Part shown: piece after piece, positions 16,537 through 25,158 of the stretch
Position numbering within the stretch: position 1 is the stretch's first letter
Layout of the letters: every line of letters begins with the position of its first letter
Source: Clostridium sp. AN503
GTDB taxonomy: Bacteria; Bacillota; Clostridia; Lachnospirales; Lachnospiraceae
Length of the DNA stretch: 64,000 nucleotides
Reading direction: 5' to 3'
NCBI RefSeq assembly: GCF_040719375.1
Contig: NZ_JBFDTP010000002.1
Location: 3,179,688 to 3,243,687 of the forward strand
Position numbers and translations under genes: made by a program
Notes under the pieces: model-generated
Databases searched by the model: none
What the model was told of the DNA's origin: nothing
The model's input: the letters and a program-made list of their open reading frames with translations, nothing else

Positions 16537-17163
16537 TTACTTGATAAACCCAACCTGCTTACAGATTTCCGCCGTAGCTTTTTCCTTCCGCTCATTGAAG
16601 ATCACCTTATTCTCCTCAAACAGATTGCGCCCCTTCGTGTCGATCGAGACGATCAGAGGACCGAACTCCTTCACGCGGCAGTTCCAGAGTGTCTCCGGCA
16701 TCCCCAGGTCACGCCACTCGGCAGCCATGATCTCCTCCACCTCTGTGGCAGCCACGACCGCATTGCCCGCCGGGAACACGCAGTGGATCGCCTTGTAAGT
16801 CTTGCAGGCATATTCTGTGTTGGGACCCATTCCGCCTTTGCCCACGATAACCTTGACTCCGGTCTTCTCCACAAATTCCTTCTCGAACTTCTCCATGCGC
16901 ATGGAGGTAGTCGGGCCTACGGAAACCATCTCAAACTTGTCGTCCTCCAGTGGGCGGATGATCGGTCCCGCATGGAAGATCGCGTTATTTCTCACGTCTA
17001 CCGGCAGTTCCCTTCCATACTCCACAAGGCGGCGGTGCGCCACGTCGCGGCAGGTGGTAAGGCTTCCGTTTAAATAAATAATATCACCGATATTGATATC
17101 CGCCAGATCCTCATCTGAGACCGGAGTTGTCAAAATCTTTTTTCCATCTTTCATCTCTACCAT
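16537..17163 (-). CDS. class I fumarase / L(+)-tartrate dehydratase beta subunit
   Basis: The beta subunit of an oxygen-sensitive [4Fe-4S] hydro-lyase, 208 residues. Family segments: KKILTTPVSDEDLADINIGD, LTTCRDVAHRRL, IFHAGPIIRP, EMVSVGPTTSMRMEKFEKEF, VIVGKGGMGPNT and WNCRVKEFGPLIVSIDTKG. By memory it is closer to E. coli TtdB (tartrate dehydratase) than to the fused fumarases, but the fumarate and tartrate enzymes cannot be separated with certainty by eye. Its ATG overlaps the TAA of the alpha gene (TAATG), so the two subunits are translationally coupled. Confidence 0.88.
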   Translation of the reverse strand: MVEMKDGKKILTTPVSDEDLADINIGDIIYLNGSLTTCRDVAHRRLVEYGRELPVDVRNNAIFHAGPIIRPLEDDKFEMVSVGPTTSMRMEKFEKEFVEKTGVKVIVGKGGMGPNTEYACKTYKAIHCVFPAGNAVVAATEVEEIMAAEWRDLGMPETLWNCRVKEFGPLIVSIDTKGRNLFEENKVIFNERKEKATAEICKQVGFIK

Positions 17164-18062
17164 TATAAAGTCACCCCCGAATGTGTTGTGATCGTATAGT
17201 TCAAATCCTTATCAAAAATAATATGCCCGCGCCGGTGGCTCCAGCAGCCCACATTCACCGCCACGCCGATCGTGGAAGGATGGCGCGCAGAGTTCTCAAT
17301 ATGTACGCCCATAACCGAATACTTACCGCCCATGCCCTGCGGCCCTAAGCCGATGGAATTGATCCCATCCTCCAGAAGCTGCTCCATTTTGGCTGCATTG
17401 GCGTTATCGTTGTGGCTCCCCAGCGGGCGCATCAGCGCCTTTTTGGACAGCAGCGCTGCGGTCTCCACAGAAGTCGCAACACCTACGCCCACCAGAAGGG
17501 GCGGGCAGGCATTCAGCCCATAGCTGGTCATCACATCCATGACAAACTGGGTCACGCCCTCATAGCCTGCTCCCGGCATCAGCACCATAGCCTTGCCCGG
17601 GAGGGTACAGCCGCCGCCTGCCATATATGCATAGATCTCACACTGGTCACTGTCCGGCACAATATCCCAGAACACGGTAGGCGTCCCTTTTCCCACGTTC
17701 TTGCCGGTATTGTATTCGTCAAAGGTCTCCACGCTGTTGTGACGCAGCGGCGCTTCAAAGGTTGCCTTCACAACAGCTTCCTTCAACAGTCCTTCCAACT
17801 CCCCGATCAGCGGGAATGCAGTGCCGCATTTTACCCAGAACTGCAGCACGCCTGTGTCCTGGCAGCAGGGGCGGTTTAAAGATACCGCCAGCTCCTGATT
17901 CCTAAACATGGTCTCATAGATGACCTTGGCAAGCGGCGAATCCTCCTTTGCCCCCAGTTCCTCCAACTTCGCGATCACATCATCCGGCAGTTTCTTACCA
18001 ATGTGGCTCACAAAATTCGCCATATATGTAGTCAACTGCTCTACTAAAACTTCTTTACTCAT
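17163..18062 (-). CDS. class I fumarase / L(+)-tartrate dehydratase alpha subunit
   Basis: The alpha subunit, 299 residues, carries the [4Fe-4S] cluster that dehydrates L-tartrate to oxaloacetate or interconverts malate and fumarate. Cluster cysteines are expected in PCCQDTG, AGGGCTLPG and NVGCWSHRRG; other landmarks are PLRHNSVETFDEYNTGKN, ACPPLLVGVGVATSVETAA and HIENSARHPSTIGVAV. The start at 18062 (MSKEVLVEQL) has GGAGG upstream; the frame runs further upstream into the transporter gene without homology. It lies 38 bases after the dicarboxylate transporter gene, consistent with import and dehydration of a hydroxy-dicarboxylate. Similarity to TtdA is notable. Confidence 0.88.
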   Translation of the reverse strand: MSKEVLVEQLTTYMANFVSHIGKKLPDDVIAKLEELGAKEDSPLAKVIYETMFRNQELAVSLNRPCCQDTGVLQFWVKCGTAFPLIGELEGLLKEAVVKATFEAPLRHNSVETFDEYNTGKNVGKGTPTVFWDIVPDSDQCEIYAYMAGGGCTLPGKAMVLMPGAGYEGVTQFVMDVMTSYGLNACPPLLVGVGVATSVETAALLSKKALMRPLGSHNDNANAAKMEQLLEDGINSIGLGPQGMGGKYSVMGVHIENSARHPSTIGVAVNVGCWSHRRGHIIFDKDLNYTITTHSGVTL

Positions 18063-18100
18063 AATAGCCTCCTTCAAAATAATATTCTCTTCCAGTCCCT

Positions 18101-19366
18101 TTACGGGAAAAATGGAAATGCGATCGGCAGGATCACCATGCTGACGATGGTCGCCAACAGGATAAGCGGCGCTCCCGCTTTCACATAATCCATAAAGCTG
18201 TAACCCCCGGCGCTGACCACCATCGTATTTGCGGGCATCCCGATCGGTGTCGCATATGCACAGGAACCACCGATGACACACGCCATAATAACTGCTCTGG
18301 GATCTGCTCCCATCCCCGCGGCAATAGAAATACAGATTGGGACCATAAGCGCCGTGGTAGCCGTGTTGGACATAAAATTGGTCAGCACACAGCACAGCAT
18401 AAACACCACAAAGGTAAGCAAAAACGGGGACGGGTTGGCGCCCAGCGCTCCGATCACCGCGTTGGCGATCTGCTCTCCCGCTCCTGTTTCCTTCAGCGCC
18501 GCAGCCAGTGACAGCGTTCCACCAAACAGGAAGATGGTTTTTAAATCAATCGACTTCAGTGCATCTTTTTCACTGATAACGCCTGTCAGAATCAGCGCAA
18601 GCGCTCCGATGCATCCGCTGATATGTAATTTGATTCCAATCTCCTTTTCGAAGATCATGGCTAACAGGGTCAGGACCAGAATAGCAAGGGACAGGTTCTG
18701 CTTCCATACCGGAACATCAGAAAAATCCTTTACTTCATCAAATGCTGTCCCACCGTCCGTTTTATGATTCGGAAGCAGTTTAAATCCTATGGTTGCATAA
18801 AAGATGATCCCAACGATCAGGATCGGCATTCCGACTATGGCATACTCGAAAAATCCGAAGGACAGTCCTATCTCCTGAAGAGCCGTCTGACCGATCAGGT
18901 TGCCCGGCGCACCAATCAACGATAAATTGCCTCCCATGGTTGCTGCAAACACCAGCGGCATCAGCAGGCGGGAGCGGGCAAACCCGGATTTCGCCGCAAT
19001 GCCGATCACTACCGGGATCAAAACTGCCGCCGTACCCGTATTGGACAGCACACCGCTCATCAATCCCACGATCACCATGATCGCTACGATCAGCTGACGT
19101 TCAGATTTTGCAAAATGAGTCACAATCCCACCCACTTTGTTTGCCATACCCGTCTCAAATAATGCGCCTCCAACGATAAACATCGCTACAAACAAAATCA
19201 CGTTGCTGTCAATGAAACCGGAAAAAGCAGCTTTCCAGTCCAGGACATTTGTAATGACCAGGCCTACGCAGACGATCATCGACGTCAGCGCCAGCGGGAT
19301 CTTCTCCGTCACAAACATGACGATAGCAAATACTAAAAACAATAATGTAATTGTTGATGGATTCAT
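18101..19366 (-). CDS. SLC13/DASS-family anion (dicarboxylate) transporter
   Basis: A 421-residue polytopic inner-membrane transporter with about 11 hydrophobic helices. The two signature motifs are present: GVLSNTGTAAVLIPV in the first half and TNFMSNTATTALMVPI in the second; SNT motifs bind cation and carboxylate in this family. EKIPLALTSM near the N-terminus is typical. It heads the dehydratase operon, so it likely imports tartrate, malate or fumarate, or exchanges them for succinate. AAAGGGGG precedes the ATG. Expression should be set by the promoter at 19512-19540 and the GntR proteins encoded upstream. Confidence 0.88.
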   Translation of the reverse strand: MNPSTITLLFLVFAIVMFVTEKIPLALTSMIVCVGLVITNVLDWKAAFSGFIDSNVILFVAMFIVGGALFETGMANKVGGIVTHFAKSERQLIVAIMVIVGLMSGVLSNTGTAAVLIPVVIGIAAKSGFARSRLLMPLVFAATMGGNLSLIGAPGNLIGQTALQEIGLSFGFFEYAIVGMPILIVGIIFYATIGFKLLPNHKTDGGTAFDEVKDFSDVPVWKQNLSLAILVLTLLAMIFEKEIGIKLHISGCIGALALILTGVISEKDALKSIDLKTIFLFGGTLSLAAALKETGAGEQIANAVIGALGANPSPFLLTFVVFMLCCVLTNFMSNTATTALMVPICISIAAGMGADPRAVIMACVIGGSCAYATPIGMPANTMVVSAGGYSFMDYVKAGAPLILLATIVSMVILPIAFPFFP

Positions 19367-19511
19367 GACATCCCCCTTTCTGATTGGATACGTTGTTTGA
19401 TTATCTCTCGCCGTTCAGGGAACAGTCTCACATCCAGAACAGTCCTTTTGGATTCAGCGGCCGCTTTGTTTTGATATGTGATATATGATAATGTATCCAA
19501 TTCATATATCT

Positions 19512-19540
19512 AAAATAAAACAAAGTACGCTCTTTGTCAA
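19512..19540 (-). promoter_or_regulatory. promoter and palindromic operator of the transporter-dehydratase operon
   Basis: On the minus strand TTGACA (19535-19540), 17 bases, then TATTTT (19512-19517). A perfect inverted repeat ACAAAG-N6-CTTTGT (19520-19537) fills the spacer. A GTATCCAA motif follows just downstream (19493-19500), with a related TTGGATACG at 19384-19392 and TTGTATCCAT at 20913-20922 before the first GntR gene; these are candidate GntR sites. Confidence 0.65.
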
Positions 19541-19619
19541 TAAATAATTGGCCAAAAAACGCACTTTGTTAAAATCTATCAAAGTTGATTGTGTACTTTT
19601 CACAAAACCGTACTGCTTT

Positions 19620-20264
19620 CTAATGATAATGTGTCAGCATATCCTGCATACTGCGGTAGATATGTTTTTCCATCCGTTCATGGGCCAACTTGACGTCGTG
19701 CTTACGGATAGCCTCCAGGATCTCTCCATGTTCTTTCCTGGACACCTTTGCATACTGATCCACAGTCACCACATTTCCCATTGACAGACCGTTCCATAAT
19801 TCTGAAAGCATGCCAACCAGTTTTTCATTGCCGCTGGTTCTCCAGATCTCGTGATGGAACGCATGATTGTAATCCGCATAACCGGAAAACTGCCCTCTGT
19901 GTTCCGCCTCCTCAGAAATCCTATAAACATCCTCCAGCCCACTGATATCTGTTCCCTCCCGCGCCGCTTCTGCTGCGGTAAAGCTTTCAAGCACCGCCCG
20001 GAGCTGATAATGTTCCCGGATATATTTTTCCGTCACTCCAAGAACCACCGCTCCCTTATTATGGCGCAGCTCAATCAGACCGTCTCTCGCCAGGATCTGG
20101 AATGCTTCTCGCACAGGCGTCACAGAAATCTGCAAAAGCGCCGCTACACTTTCCAGGGTCAGAATCTCCCCCTCCTTCAGGGTCTGGGATATGATCGCTT
20201 TCCGCAGCTCGGAAGCCGCGCGTTCCCTGGCCGGAGCCAGGTAGATTGGTTTTAATCCCTGCAT
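19620..20264 (-). CDS. GntR-family (FCD/FadR subfamily) transcriptional regulator
   Basis: A 214-residue regulator. The N-terminal winged helix-turn-helix (about 10-75) contains ILTLESVAALLQISVTPVRE AFQ, and the C-terminal FCD ligand domain contains HYQLRAVLESFTAAEAA, YNHAFHHEIWRTSGN and EHGEILEAIRKHDVKLAHERM, whose His/Asp residues usually bind a metal and a carboxylate effector. It overlaps the end of the upstream GntR gene by 13 bases and precedes the transporter-dehydratase operon. It is the natural candidate for substrate-responsive control of that operon. Confidence 0.88.
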   Translation of the reverse strand: MQGLKPIYLAPARERAASELRKAIISQTLKEGEILTLESVAALLQISVTPVREAFQILARDGLIELRHNKGAVVLGVTEKYIREHYQLRAVLESFTAAEAAREGTDISGLEDVYRISEEAEHRGQFSGYADYNHAFHHEIWRTSGNEKLVGMLSELWNGLSMGNVVTVDQYAKVSRKEHGEILEAIRKHDVKLAHERMEKHIYRSMQDMLTHYH

Positions 20265-20887
20265 GTATGTCTCGTCCTTTCCTCCAATATCTTATCTTCC
20301 AACAGCCGGTAATACAGCGCAAACAGGCCCGGAACTTCCTGCTTCTGTTCCTGGATATATGCCTGCCGGACATCCTTAAGGATCGCTGTGGTGCCGCCGC
20401 CATCGCCAGCCGATTCCATGCCTGCGTTCTGCAGCCCGCAGGCATACTCCACATAAGTGTCCAGCAGATTGTAAAACTGACGGCTCAAATATCCGTTGTC
20501 CAGCCAGTCGGCAAACAGGCGGTGAAACGAAACCTCATTCCTGCCGTCCCACAGAGAAATGGCCTGCAAAAATGCTTCCCGCGCCTGGCTCTCCAAAATA
20601 AAGCCGCCATACTGGTACTGCAGCACTCCAATCGTCTGGTAGATCTGGCGGAACTGCTCTTTTGTAATCTCCGCCACCACCATATGGCGGGTAGGAAGAC
20701 GTTCTGCCAGCCCCTGTTCTTCTAAAATCTGGAGCGCCTCCCGGACTGGGATACGGGAAACCCCGAGAGCCTCTGCCAGTTCCTCCTGGGCCAGGCGCAT
20801 TCCCGCCGGAAAGTTGCCCGACAGGATCTGTTCCCGGATATTTTTTATGATATAATCCCTTGTTCTTACATTTGCTATTGAATTCAT
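20252..20887 (-). CDS. second GntR-family regulator
   Basis: A 211-residue protein with a GntR winged helix-turn-helix at the N-terminus (LAQEELAEALGVSRIPVREA, then LEEQGLAERLPTRHMVVAEI) and a more divergent helical effector domain in which the usual FCD metal histidines are hard to find. It overlaps the next GntR gene by 13 bases, so the two are co-translated and may work as a pair or hetero-oligomer. A TTGTATCCAT motif (20913-20922) shared with the downstream operon lies just ahead of the ATG, suggesting autoregulation. Confidence 0.85.
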   Translation of the reverse strand: MNSIANVRTRDYIIKNIREQILSGNFPAGMRLAQEELAEALGVSRIPVREALQILEEQGLAERLPTRHMVVAEITKEQFRQIYQTIGVLQYQYGGFILESQAREAFLQAISLWDGRNEVSFHRLFADWLDNGYLSRQFYNLLDTYVEYACGLQNAGMESAGDGGGTTAILKDVRQAYIQEQKQEVPGLFALYYRLLEDKILEERTRHTCRD

Positions 20888-20951
20888 CGTTCTTTACTCC
20901 TTACATATATATTGTATCCATTTTTTCAAAAGAAGTAAAGAACTATCTTTC

Positions 20952-21578
20952 TCACAACCCCAGCCGCTTTTTATAATACCCTTCCGCCACATAAACCGCT
21001 CCACAGGGATTATGGGCCAGCACCCGGTCTTTTGCGACCAGGGTAGTCACATAGGCGTCCGAATTCTTGCAGAACACAGAATCATGTCCCACGCACAGCC
21101 CCAGCGCAATATTGAACTCTGTTTTCTGTTCGTTGAGGAGTACCGCCTGTGCCATGGGGTTGCACATTGGCTCGAACTCACCGGGATGCAGTTTGTGCTC
21201 TTCCGGAATCCCCACCTGCTCCTTGGAGATTCCTCCAACCTTACAGATGACGGAAACCACCTCGAACCCATGAACGCGCAGTACCTTCTCCACGATCTTC
21301 GCCTCCCTGCGCAGTCCCCTGCAGAATGCAAGGCCGATCCTGTGATAGCCCATGCGGCTGCAGAACTGCATGGTCTCCTCCAGCCTGGTCCACTGCCCAT
21401 AGCCCAGCGCTTCGATCTCCGAGCAGGCCACATAGAAGTCATGGACCTCCGGCTTCCCATATTCTTTAAAAATCCCATCCATCAACGCCTGATTCCTCAT
21501 GGGACAGTTGGCCGGAAGCTTCTCCGGCGCTGCCTCACTGCATCCATGGACCGTACAGCTTGCACATGTGTATATCAT
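20952..21578 (-). CDS. DUF1847-type cysteine-rich putative metal-binding protein
   Basis: A 208-residue protein starting MIYTCASCTVHGC and containing CPMRNQAL, GYHRIGLAFCRGLRREA, EPMCNPMAQAVLLN and LGLCVGHDSVF, the pattern of the DUF1847 family, which is annotated as metal-binding. The N-terminal CxxCxxxxC cluster and later cysteines could hold zinc or an Fe-S cluster. It lies 18 bases downstream of the AlbA_2 gene and probably shares its phase-variable leader. No catalytic role is established. Confidence 0.8.
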   Translation of the reverse strand: MIYTCASCTVHGCSEAAPEKLPANCPMRNQALMDGIFKEYGKPEVHDFYVACSEIEALGYGQWTRLEETMQFCSRMGYHRIGLAFCRGLRREAKIVEKVLRVHGFEVVSVICKVGGISKEQVGIPEEHKLHPGEFEPMCNPMAQAVLLNEQKTEFNIALGLCVGHDSVFCKNSDAYVTTLVAKDRVLAHNPCGAVYVAEGYYKKRLGL

Positions 21579-21596
21579 GATCCGCTCTCCTTTTCT

Positions 21597-23003
21597 TCAC
21601 ATTTTTACTGCCAGATATTTACTCAGCTTTCCATTGCCCTCCTGGCAGAGCCTGCCTTCCTCACACAATTCCTTTAGTATGCGGAATGCTTTCGTCGTTT
21701 TTATATCCAGCAGCTCCTCCACATCCTTCCGGGTGATAAAACCATTGTCCAGGGCATACGCAAGCACCATCTTCTTTTCCTGGTCAAAATCCCGCCTGGT
21801 TCTTTTTTCCCCGGCAGTATAAATAACATGGCCCTCCGCCAAACGGTCCGGGTACTGCGCGCTGCGCTGCACCTCATAATATGCGGTATGCGGCTGTGGA
21901 TGGGCCACTTGGACCACTTCATTCCTGTTCGGCAGGATCGTCCTGAAAGCCCCTTGTGCAGTCTCAAAAACAGGCGCAGCTCCGGTACCGGCATACAGCC
22001 GCTGGATCTTGCTGATCCCTGTCCCATAGCTTTCTATCAGTCTCATGCGGTATAGGACTGCGGCCAGGTTCTGATTCCTGGACTGGGACACTCCCATAAA
22101 GATCGCCTCTTTTGACAGGCCGGGGACCAGTCCGCCCAGAGACACAAACTCCATCCGGTCATCATACACATTGATCAGGGTGCTCCCGCTGAAGGAATAA
22201 TCCCGGTGCACAATACAGTTGAGTAACGACTCCCGGATAGCCTCCTCCGGATAATCCCTGATGTCCGTCCGGTTCAGTCCGGAAAAGGTTGCTTTTGTCT
22301 TGTTGGTCAGATCCAGGAATGTGTATACCTCGTCCAGCTGTCTCAGCAGCGACCCGGTAAATTCTTTCCGGCTCCGGAAAACCGCTTTGTCGCTCCCCTG
22401 AAAGATCGCCACCTTGATGCTGTGCTCGCACTGGTCAGACAGCAGAAGCCCGAGATTCGTGTAGAGACCGTCCTCTCCCGTCATGCAGAGTGTGCGCAGC
22501 TGCGCCTCCCCGAACTCCAGGGATCGAGCAGCAAATTCTTTTCGGAGGCTTTCAAAGGTAAGCTCCTGATTAAGGCTCCGCTCCTTTTCGTAAGATTTCC
22601 CGCTGGTCTCTACGATCATCGCTCGGATCCCATCTTCACTCAAGGGCTGGGAAGCGCTTCCTCTCCTGACATACACTCCCGACGGCCTCAAGCCCTTATC
22701 CTGGAGGTAATACGGCCGGTTGGTCCCTGTCTGGACCCGGATCTCCACCACAGGCTTATGGTCCTGAGCCACAGTCTGTATCTGGACAAAGGGCATGATA
22801 TCCGGCCTGATGGCATCTCTCAATGCACTGGCAGCCTGAAGCATCACCTCGTCGCTGTCCTCCACTCCAACCACCTCCCCGTTGTCGCGGACGCCAATAT
22901 ATACCGTACCACCATCTGTATTCGCAAATGCGACAACTTCTTTTTTGACCCCGGATGTGTAGATCTCCTTAAACTCCGTGTTTGTGTTCTCTTTTGGCAA
23001 CAT
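21597..23003 (-). CDS. AlbA_2 (Schlafen-type) domain ATP-binding regulator
   Basis: A 468-residue protein of the 'AlbA_2 / divergent AAA-4' family. The N-terminal domain has NTEFKEIYTSGVKKEVVAFA, NTDGGTVYIGV and GVYVRRGSASQPLS. The central region resembles a HATPase_c_4 module (EEAIRESLLNCIVHRDYS, LGGLVPGLSKE, GTGISKIQRLY). The C-terminus (about 400-465) looks like a winged helix (NGFITRKDVEELLDIKTTKA). Members are thought to act as transcriptional regulators; some Schlafen-type domains are nucleases. Its promoter (23093-23121) is followed by an octanucleotide repeat that forms most of the leader; GGAAAGGGG lies before the ATG. Confidence 0.82.
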   Translation of the reverse strand: MLPKENTNTEFKEIYTSGVKKEVVAFANTDGGTVYIGVRDNGEVVGVEDSDEVMLQAASALRDAIRPDIMPFVQIQTVAQDHKPVVEIRVQTGTNRPYYLQDKGLRPSGVYVRRGSASQPLSEDGIRAMIVETSGKSYEKERSLNQELTFESLRKEFAARSLEFGEAQLRTLCMTGEDGLYTNLGLLLSDQCEHSIKVAIFQGSDKAVFRSRKEFTGSLLRQLDEVYTFLDLTNKTKATFSGLNRTDIRDYPEEAIRESLLNCIVHRDYSFSGSTLINVYDDRMEFVSLGGLVPGLSKEAIFMGVSQSRNQNLAAVLYRMRLIESYGTGISKIQRLYAGTGAAPVFETAQGAFRTILPNRNEVVQVAHPQPHTAYYEVQRSAQYPDRLAEGHVIYTAGEKRTRRDFDQEKKMVLAYALDNGFITRKDVEELLDIKTTKAFRILKELCEEGRLCQEGNGKLSKYLAVKM

Positions 23004-23022
23004 GGCGGATATCCCCTTTCCT

Positions 23023-23092
23023 GCTTTCTTGCTTTCTTGCTTTCTTGCTTTCTTGCTTTCTTGCTTTCTTGCTTTCTTGCTTTCTTGCTTTC
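23023..23092 (-). repeat. octanucleotide tandem repeat in the leader of the AlbA_2 gene
   Basis: Eight perfect copies of GCTTTCTT (AAGAAAGC on the transcribed strand) plus a 6-base partial copy. The tract starts directly at the -10 box and ends near the ribosome site, so it forms nearly the whole 5' UTR. Such perfect arrays mutate by slippage and can tune expression. Confidence 0.9.
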
Positions 23093-23121
23093 ATTATATA
23101 TTTTCAGGAAAGAAAAGTCAA
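23093..23121 (-). promoter_or_regulatory. promoter of the AlbA_2 gene
   Basis: On the minus strand TTGACT (23116-23121), 17 bases, TATAAT (23093-23098). The start site should fall inside the first repeat unit, near 23086. Confidence 0.85.
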
Positions 23122-23181
23122 CGGGGAAATTATGCTGCTGGAAAGAATTTCTACGCTGCCCTTTTGATGAACCAAAAAACA

Positions 23182-23225
23182 CCCTGCGGCAGCAAGCGGA
23201 ATCAACATCCGCCGCCACCGCAGGG
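23182..23225 (-). terminator. terminator of the phosphohexomutase gene
   Basis: Stem CCCTGCGG/CCGCAGGG (23182-23189 with 23218-23225) with an inner GCGG/CCGC pairing and TGTTTTTTGG following on the minus strand, 40 bases past the stop. Confidence 0.8.
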
Positions 23226-23264
23226 CATACTCACTTTGAAGCGCTGCAGTTCTATCTCCGCCTG

Positions 23265-25001
23265 TTACAGCAGCTTGTCCACCATCGCCATCAGGGCATC
23301 GCCCAGAGCAGCGGATCTCGCATCGGCATCCTCTAAGGAGCTGCCCTTCACGCCGTAATAGAACTTGATCTTCGGCTCAGTACCAGAAGGTCTTACACAC
23401 AGCCATGCATTGTCATTCATATCATAGTAAAGCACATTGGACGCCGGAAGGCCGGTCGGCTTCACTTCGCCGGTCGCCATATCCCTGACCGTATCCAGCT
23501 TGTAGTCCCTGGCAGAAAGTACCTTGTAGTCGCCCACTTCTGCCGGCGGATTGGTGCGGAAAGCTTCCATGATGGACTGGATCTTCGCCAGGCCCTCAAT
23601 ACCGGACAGGCCGATGGACTTCACCGCATCTTTATAATAGCCGTACTTCTCATACATAGCCACCATAGCATCCCACAGGGTCATGTCCTTTGTCTTATAA
23701 TAAGCCGCAGCCTCACACAGGGCAACCGTTGCGGAAACCGCATCCTTGTCGCGCGCATAGGTTCCGATCAGACAGCCGTAGCTCTCTTCCATACCGAACA
23801 TATAATGTCCCACACCGGTATTCTCTTCTTTCAGGATCTGCTGTCCGATCCACTTGAATCCAGTCAGGCATTCCACCAGCTTACAGTCATAAGCAGCTGC
23901 AACCGCGTCGATCAGATTGGTGCTCACGATAGACTTTACCACCTCGCCGTCTGCCGGGATCGCATTCTGCGCCTTCTTCTGGCTGAGAACATATTCACAC
24001 AGCAGAGAACCTGACATATTGCCGGTCAGGGAAATATATTCGCCGGACTTTGCATCCTTCACATACACGCCGAGACGGTCTGCATCCGGGTCTGTTGCCA
24101 GAACCAGATCCGCATCCTTTTCCTTCGCCAGCTTAAGGCCAAGTGCAAATGCTTCCTCAGCCTCCGGGTTCGGATAGCTCACGGTCGGGAAATTGCCGTC
24201 CGGAAGCTCCTGCTCCGGGACCACATATACATGCTCAAAACCAATCTCCTTCAGAACACGGCGTACCGGAAGATTGCCCGTGCCGTGCAGAGGAGTGTAT
24301 ACGATCCTGATGCTGTCCTGCATCTTGTCAATGGCATCCTGGTTCACCACCTGCGCCTTGACATTGGCAATGTACTTGTCATCGATCTCCTTGCCGATCA
24401 CCTCATAAAGGCCCGCCGCCATGGCATCCTCCGCGCTCATGGTCTTCACAGTGGAAAGATCCTCGATCGCTAAAACCTCCTCGGTCACGCCCTTGTCGTG
24501 AGGCGGGGTGAACTGGGCGCCGTCCTCCCAGTATACCTTATAGCCATTGTACTCCGGCGGGTTGTGGCTCGCCGTCACATTGATGCCTGCAATACAGCCC
24601 AGCTCACGCACTGCAAAGGACAGCTCCGGAGTCGGACGCAGGGATTCAAACTTGTATGCTTTGATCCCGTTGGCTGCCAGAGTGCGCGCCGCCTCATCTG
24701 CAAATTCCGGTGACATGCGGCGGGAATCGTATGCGATCGCAACGCCTTTGCCCTGTCCGCCCTGCTTGATGATGTAGTTTGCAAGACCCTGGGTCGCACG
24801 GCGCACCACATAGATGTTCATCCGGTTGATACCTGCGCCGATAATGCCGCGCAGTCCAGCGGTGCCAAACTCCAGATCCATATAGAAACGCTCTTTAATG
24901 TCATTCTCGTCATTCTCGATCGCCTTTAACTCCGCCTTGGTGGCATCATCAAAATACGGGTTGGACAGCCATTCCTGATAAATCTTCATGTAATCCTTCA
25001 T
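23265..25001 (-). CDS. alpha-D-phosphohexomutase (phosphoglucomutase/phosphomannomutase)
   Basis: Interconverts hexose 1- and 6-phosphates, feeding UDP-glucose and cell-wall precursor synthesis. The 578 residues carry the four family loops: catalytic phosphoserine in NVTASHNPPEYNGYK, metal loop ATDPDADRLGV, sugar loop MFGMEESYGCLIG and phosphate loop RPSGTEPKIKFY. The N-terminus YQEWLSNPYFDDATKAEL is typical of the PgcA/PGM2-like long form. The start at 25001 follows AGGAGGGAG; the reading frame continues upstream but without homology. It is transcribed alone. Confidence 0.92.
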   Translation of the reverse strand: MKDYMKIYQEWLSNPYFDDATKAELKAIENDENDIKERFYMDLEFGTAGLRGIIGAGINRMNIYVVRRATQGLANYIIKQGGQGKGVAIAYDSRRMSPEFADEAARTLAANGIKAYKFESLRPTPELSFAVRELGCIAGINVTASHNPPEYNGYKVYWEDGAQFTPPHDKGVTEEVLAIEDLSTVKTMSAEDAMAAGLYEVIGKEIDDKYIANVKAQVVNQDAIDKMQDSIRIVYTPLHGTGNLPVRRVLKEIGFEHVYVVPEQELPDGNFPTVSYPNPEAEEAFALGLKLAKEKDADLVLATDPDADRLGVYVKDAKSGEYISLTGNMSGSLLCEYVLSQKKAQNAIPADGEVVKSIVSTNLIDAVAAAYDCKLVECLTGFKWIGQQILKEENTGVGHYMFGMEESYGCLIGTYARDKDAVSATVALCEAAAYYKTKDMTLWDAMVAMYEKYGYYKDAVKSIGLSGIEGLAKIQSIMEAFRTNPPAEVGDYKVLSARDYKLDTVRDMATGEVKPTGLPASNVLYYDMNDNAWLCVRPSGTEPKIKFYYGVKGSSLEDADARSAALGDALMAMVDKLL

Positions 25002-25158
25002 AGAAAAATACTCCCTCCTGTAAATTTCTCCTGCGCTGTACACACCACGCAGGACATTTTCATATGGCTTTATTATATAACAAGCTGTCTGAAAAAGGAA
25101 GAAAAACCGCATAAAATTCCGCTATTTTATTTTCGACAAAAAAAGAAATTTTTATTGT

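Noticed and set aside
17163..18395. Dehydratase alpha subunit starting at 18395
   Set aside because: The first 111 codons overlap the transporter gene and lack homology; ATG 18062 has a good ribosome site and the family N-terminus.
22978..23358. Rightward open frames encoding Phe/Leu/Ser/Cys-rich repeats (CFLAFLLS)
   Set aside because: They are translations of the octanucleotide repeat on the opposite strand; all frames stay open through the repeat and the rest has no homology or ribosome site.
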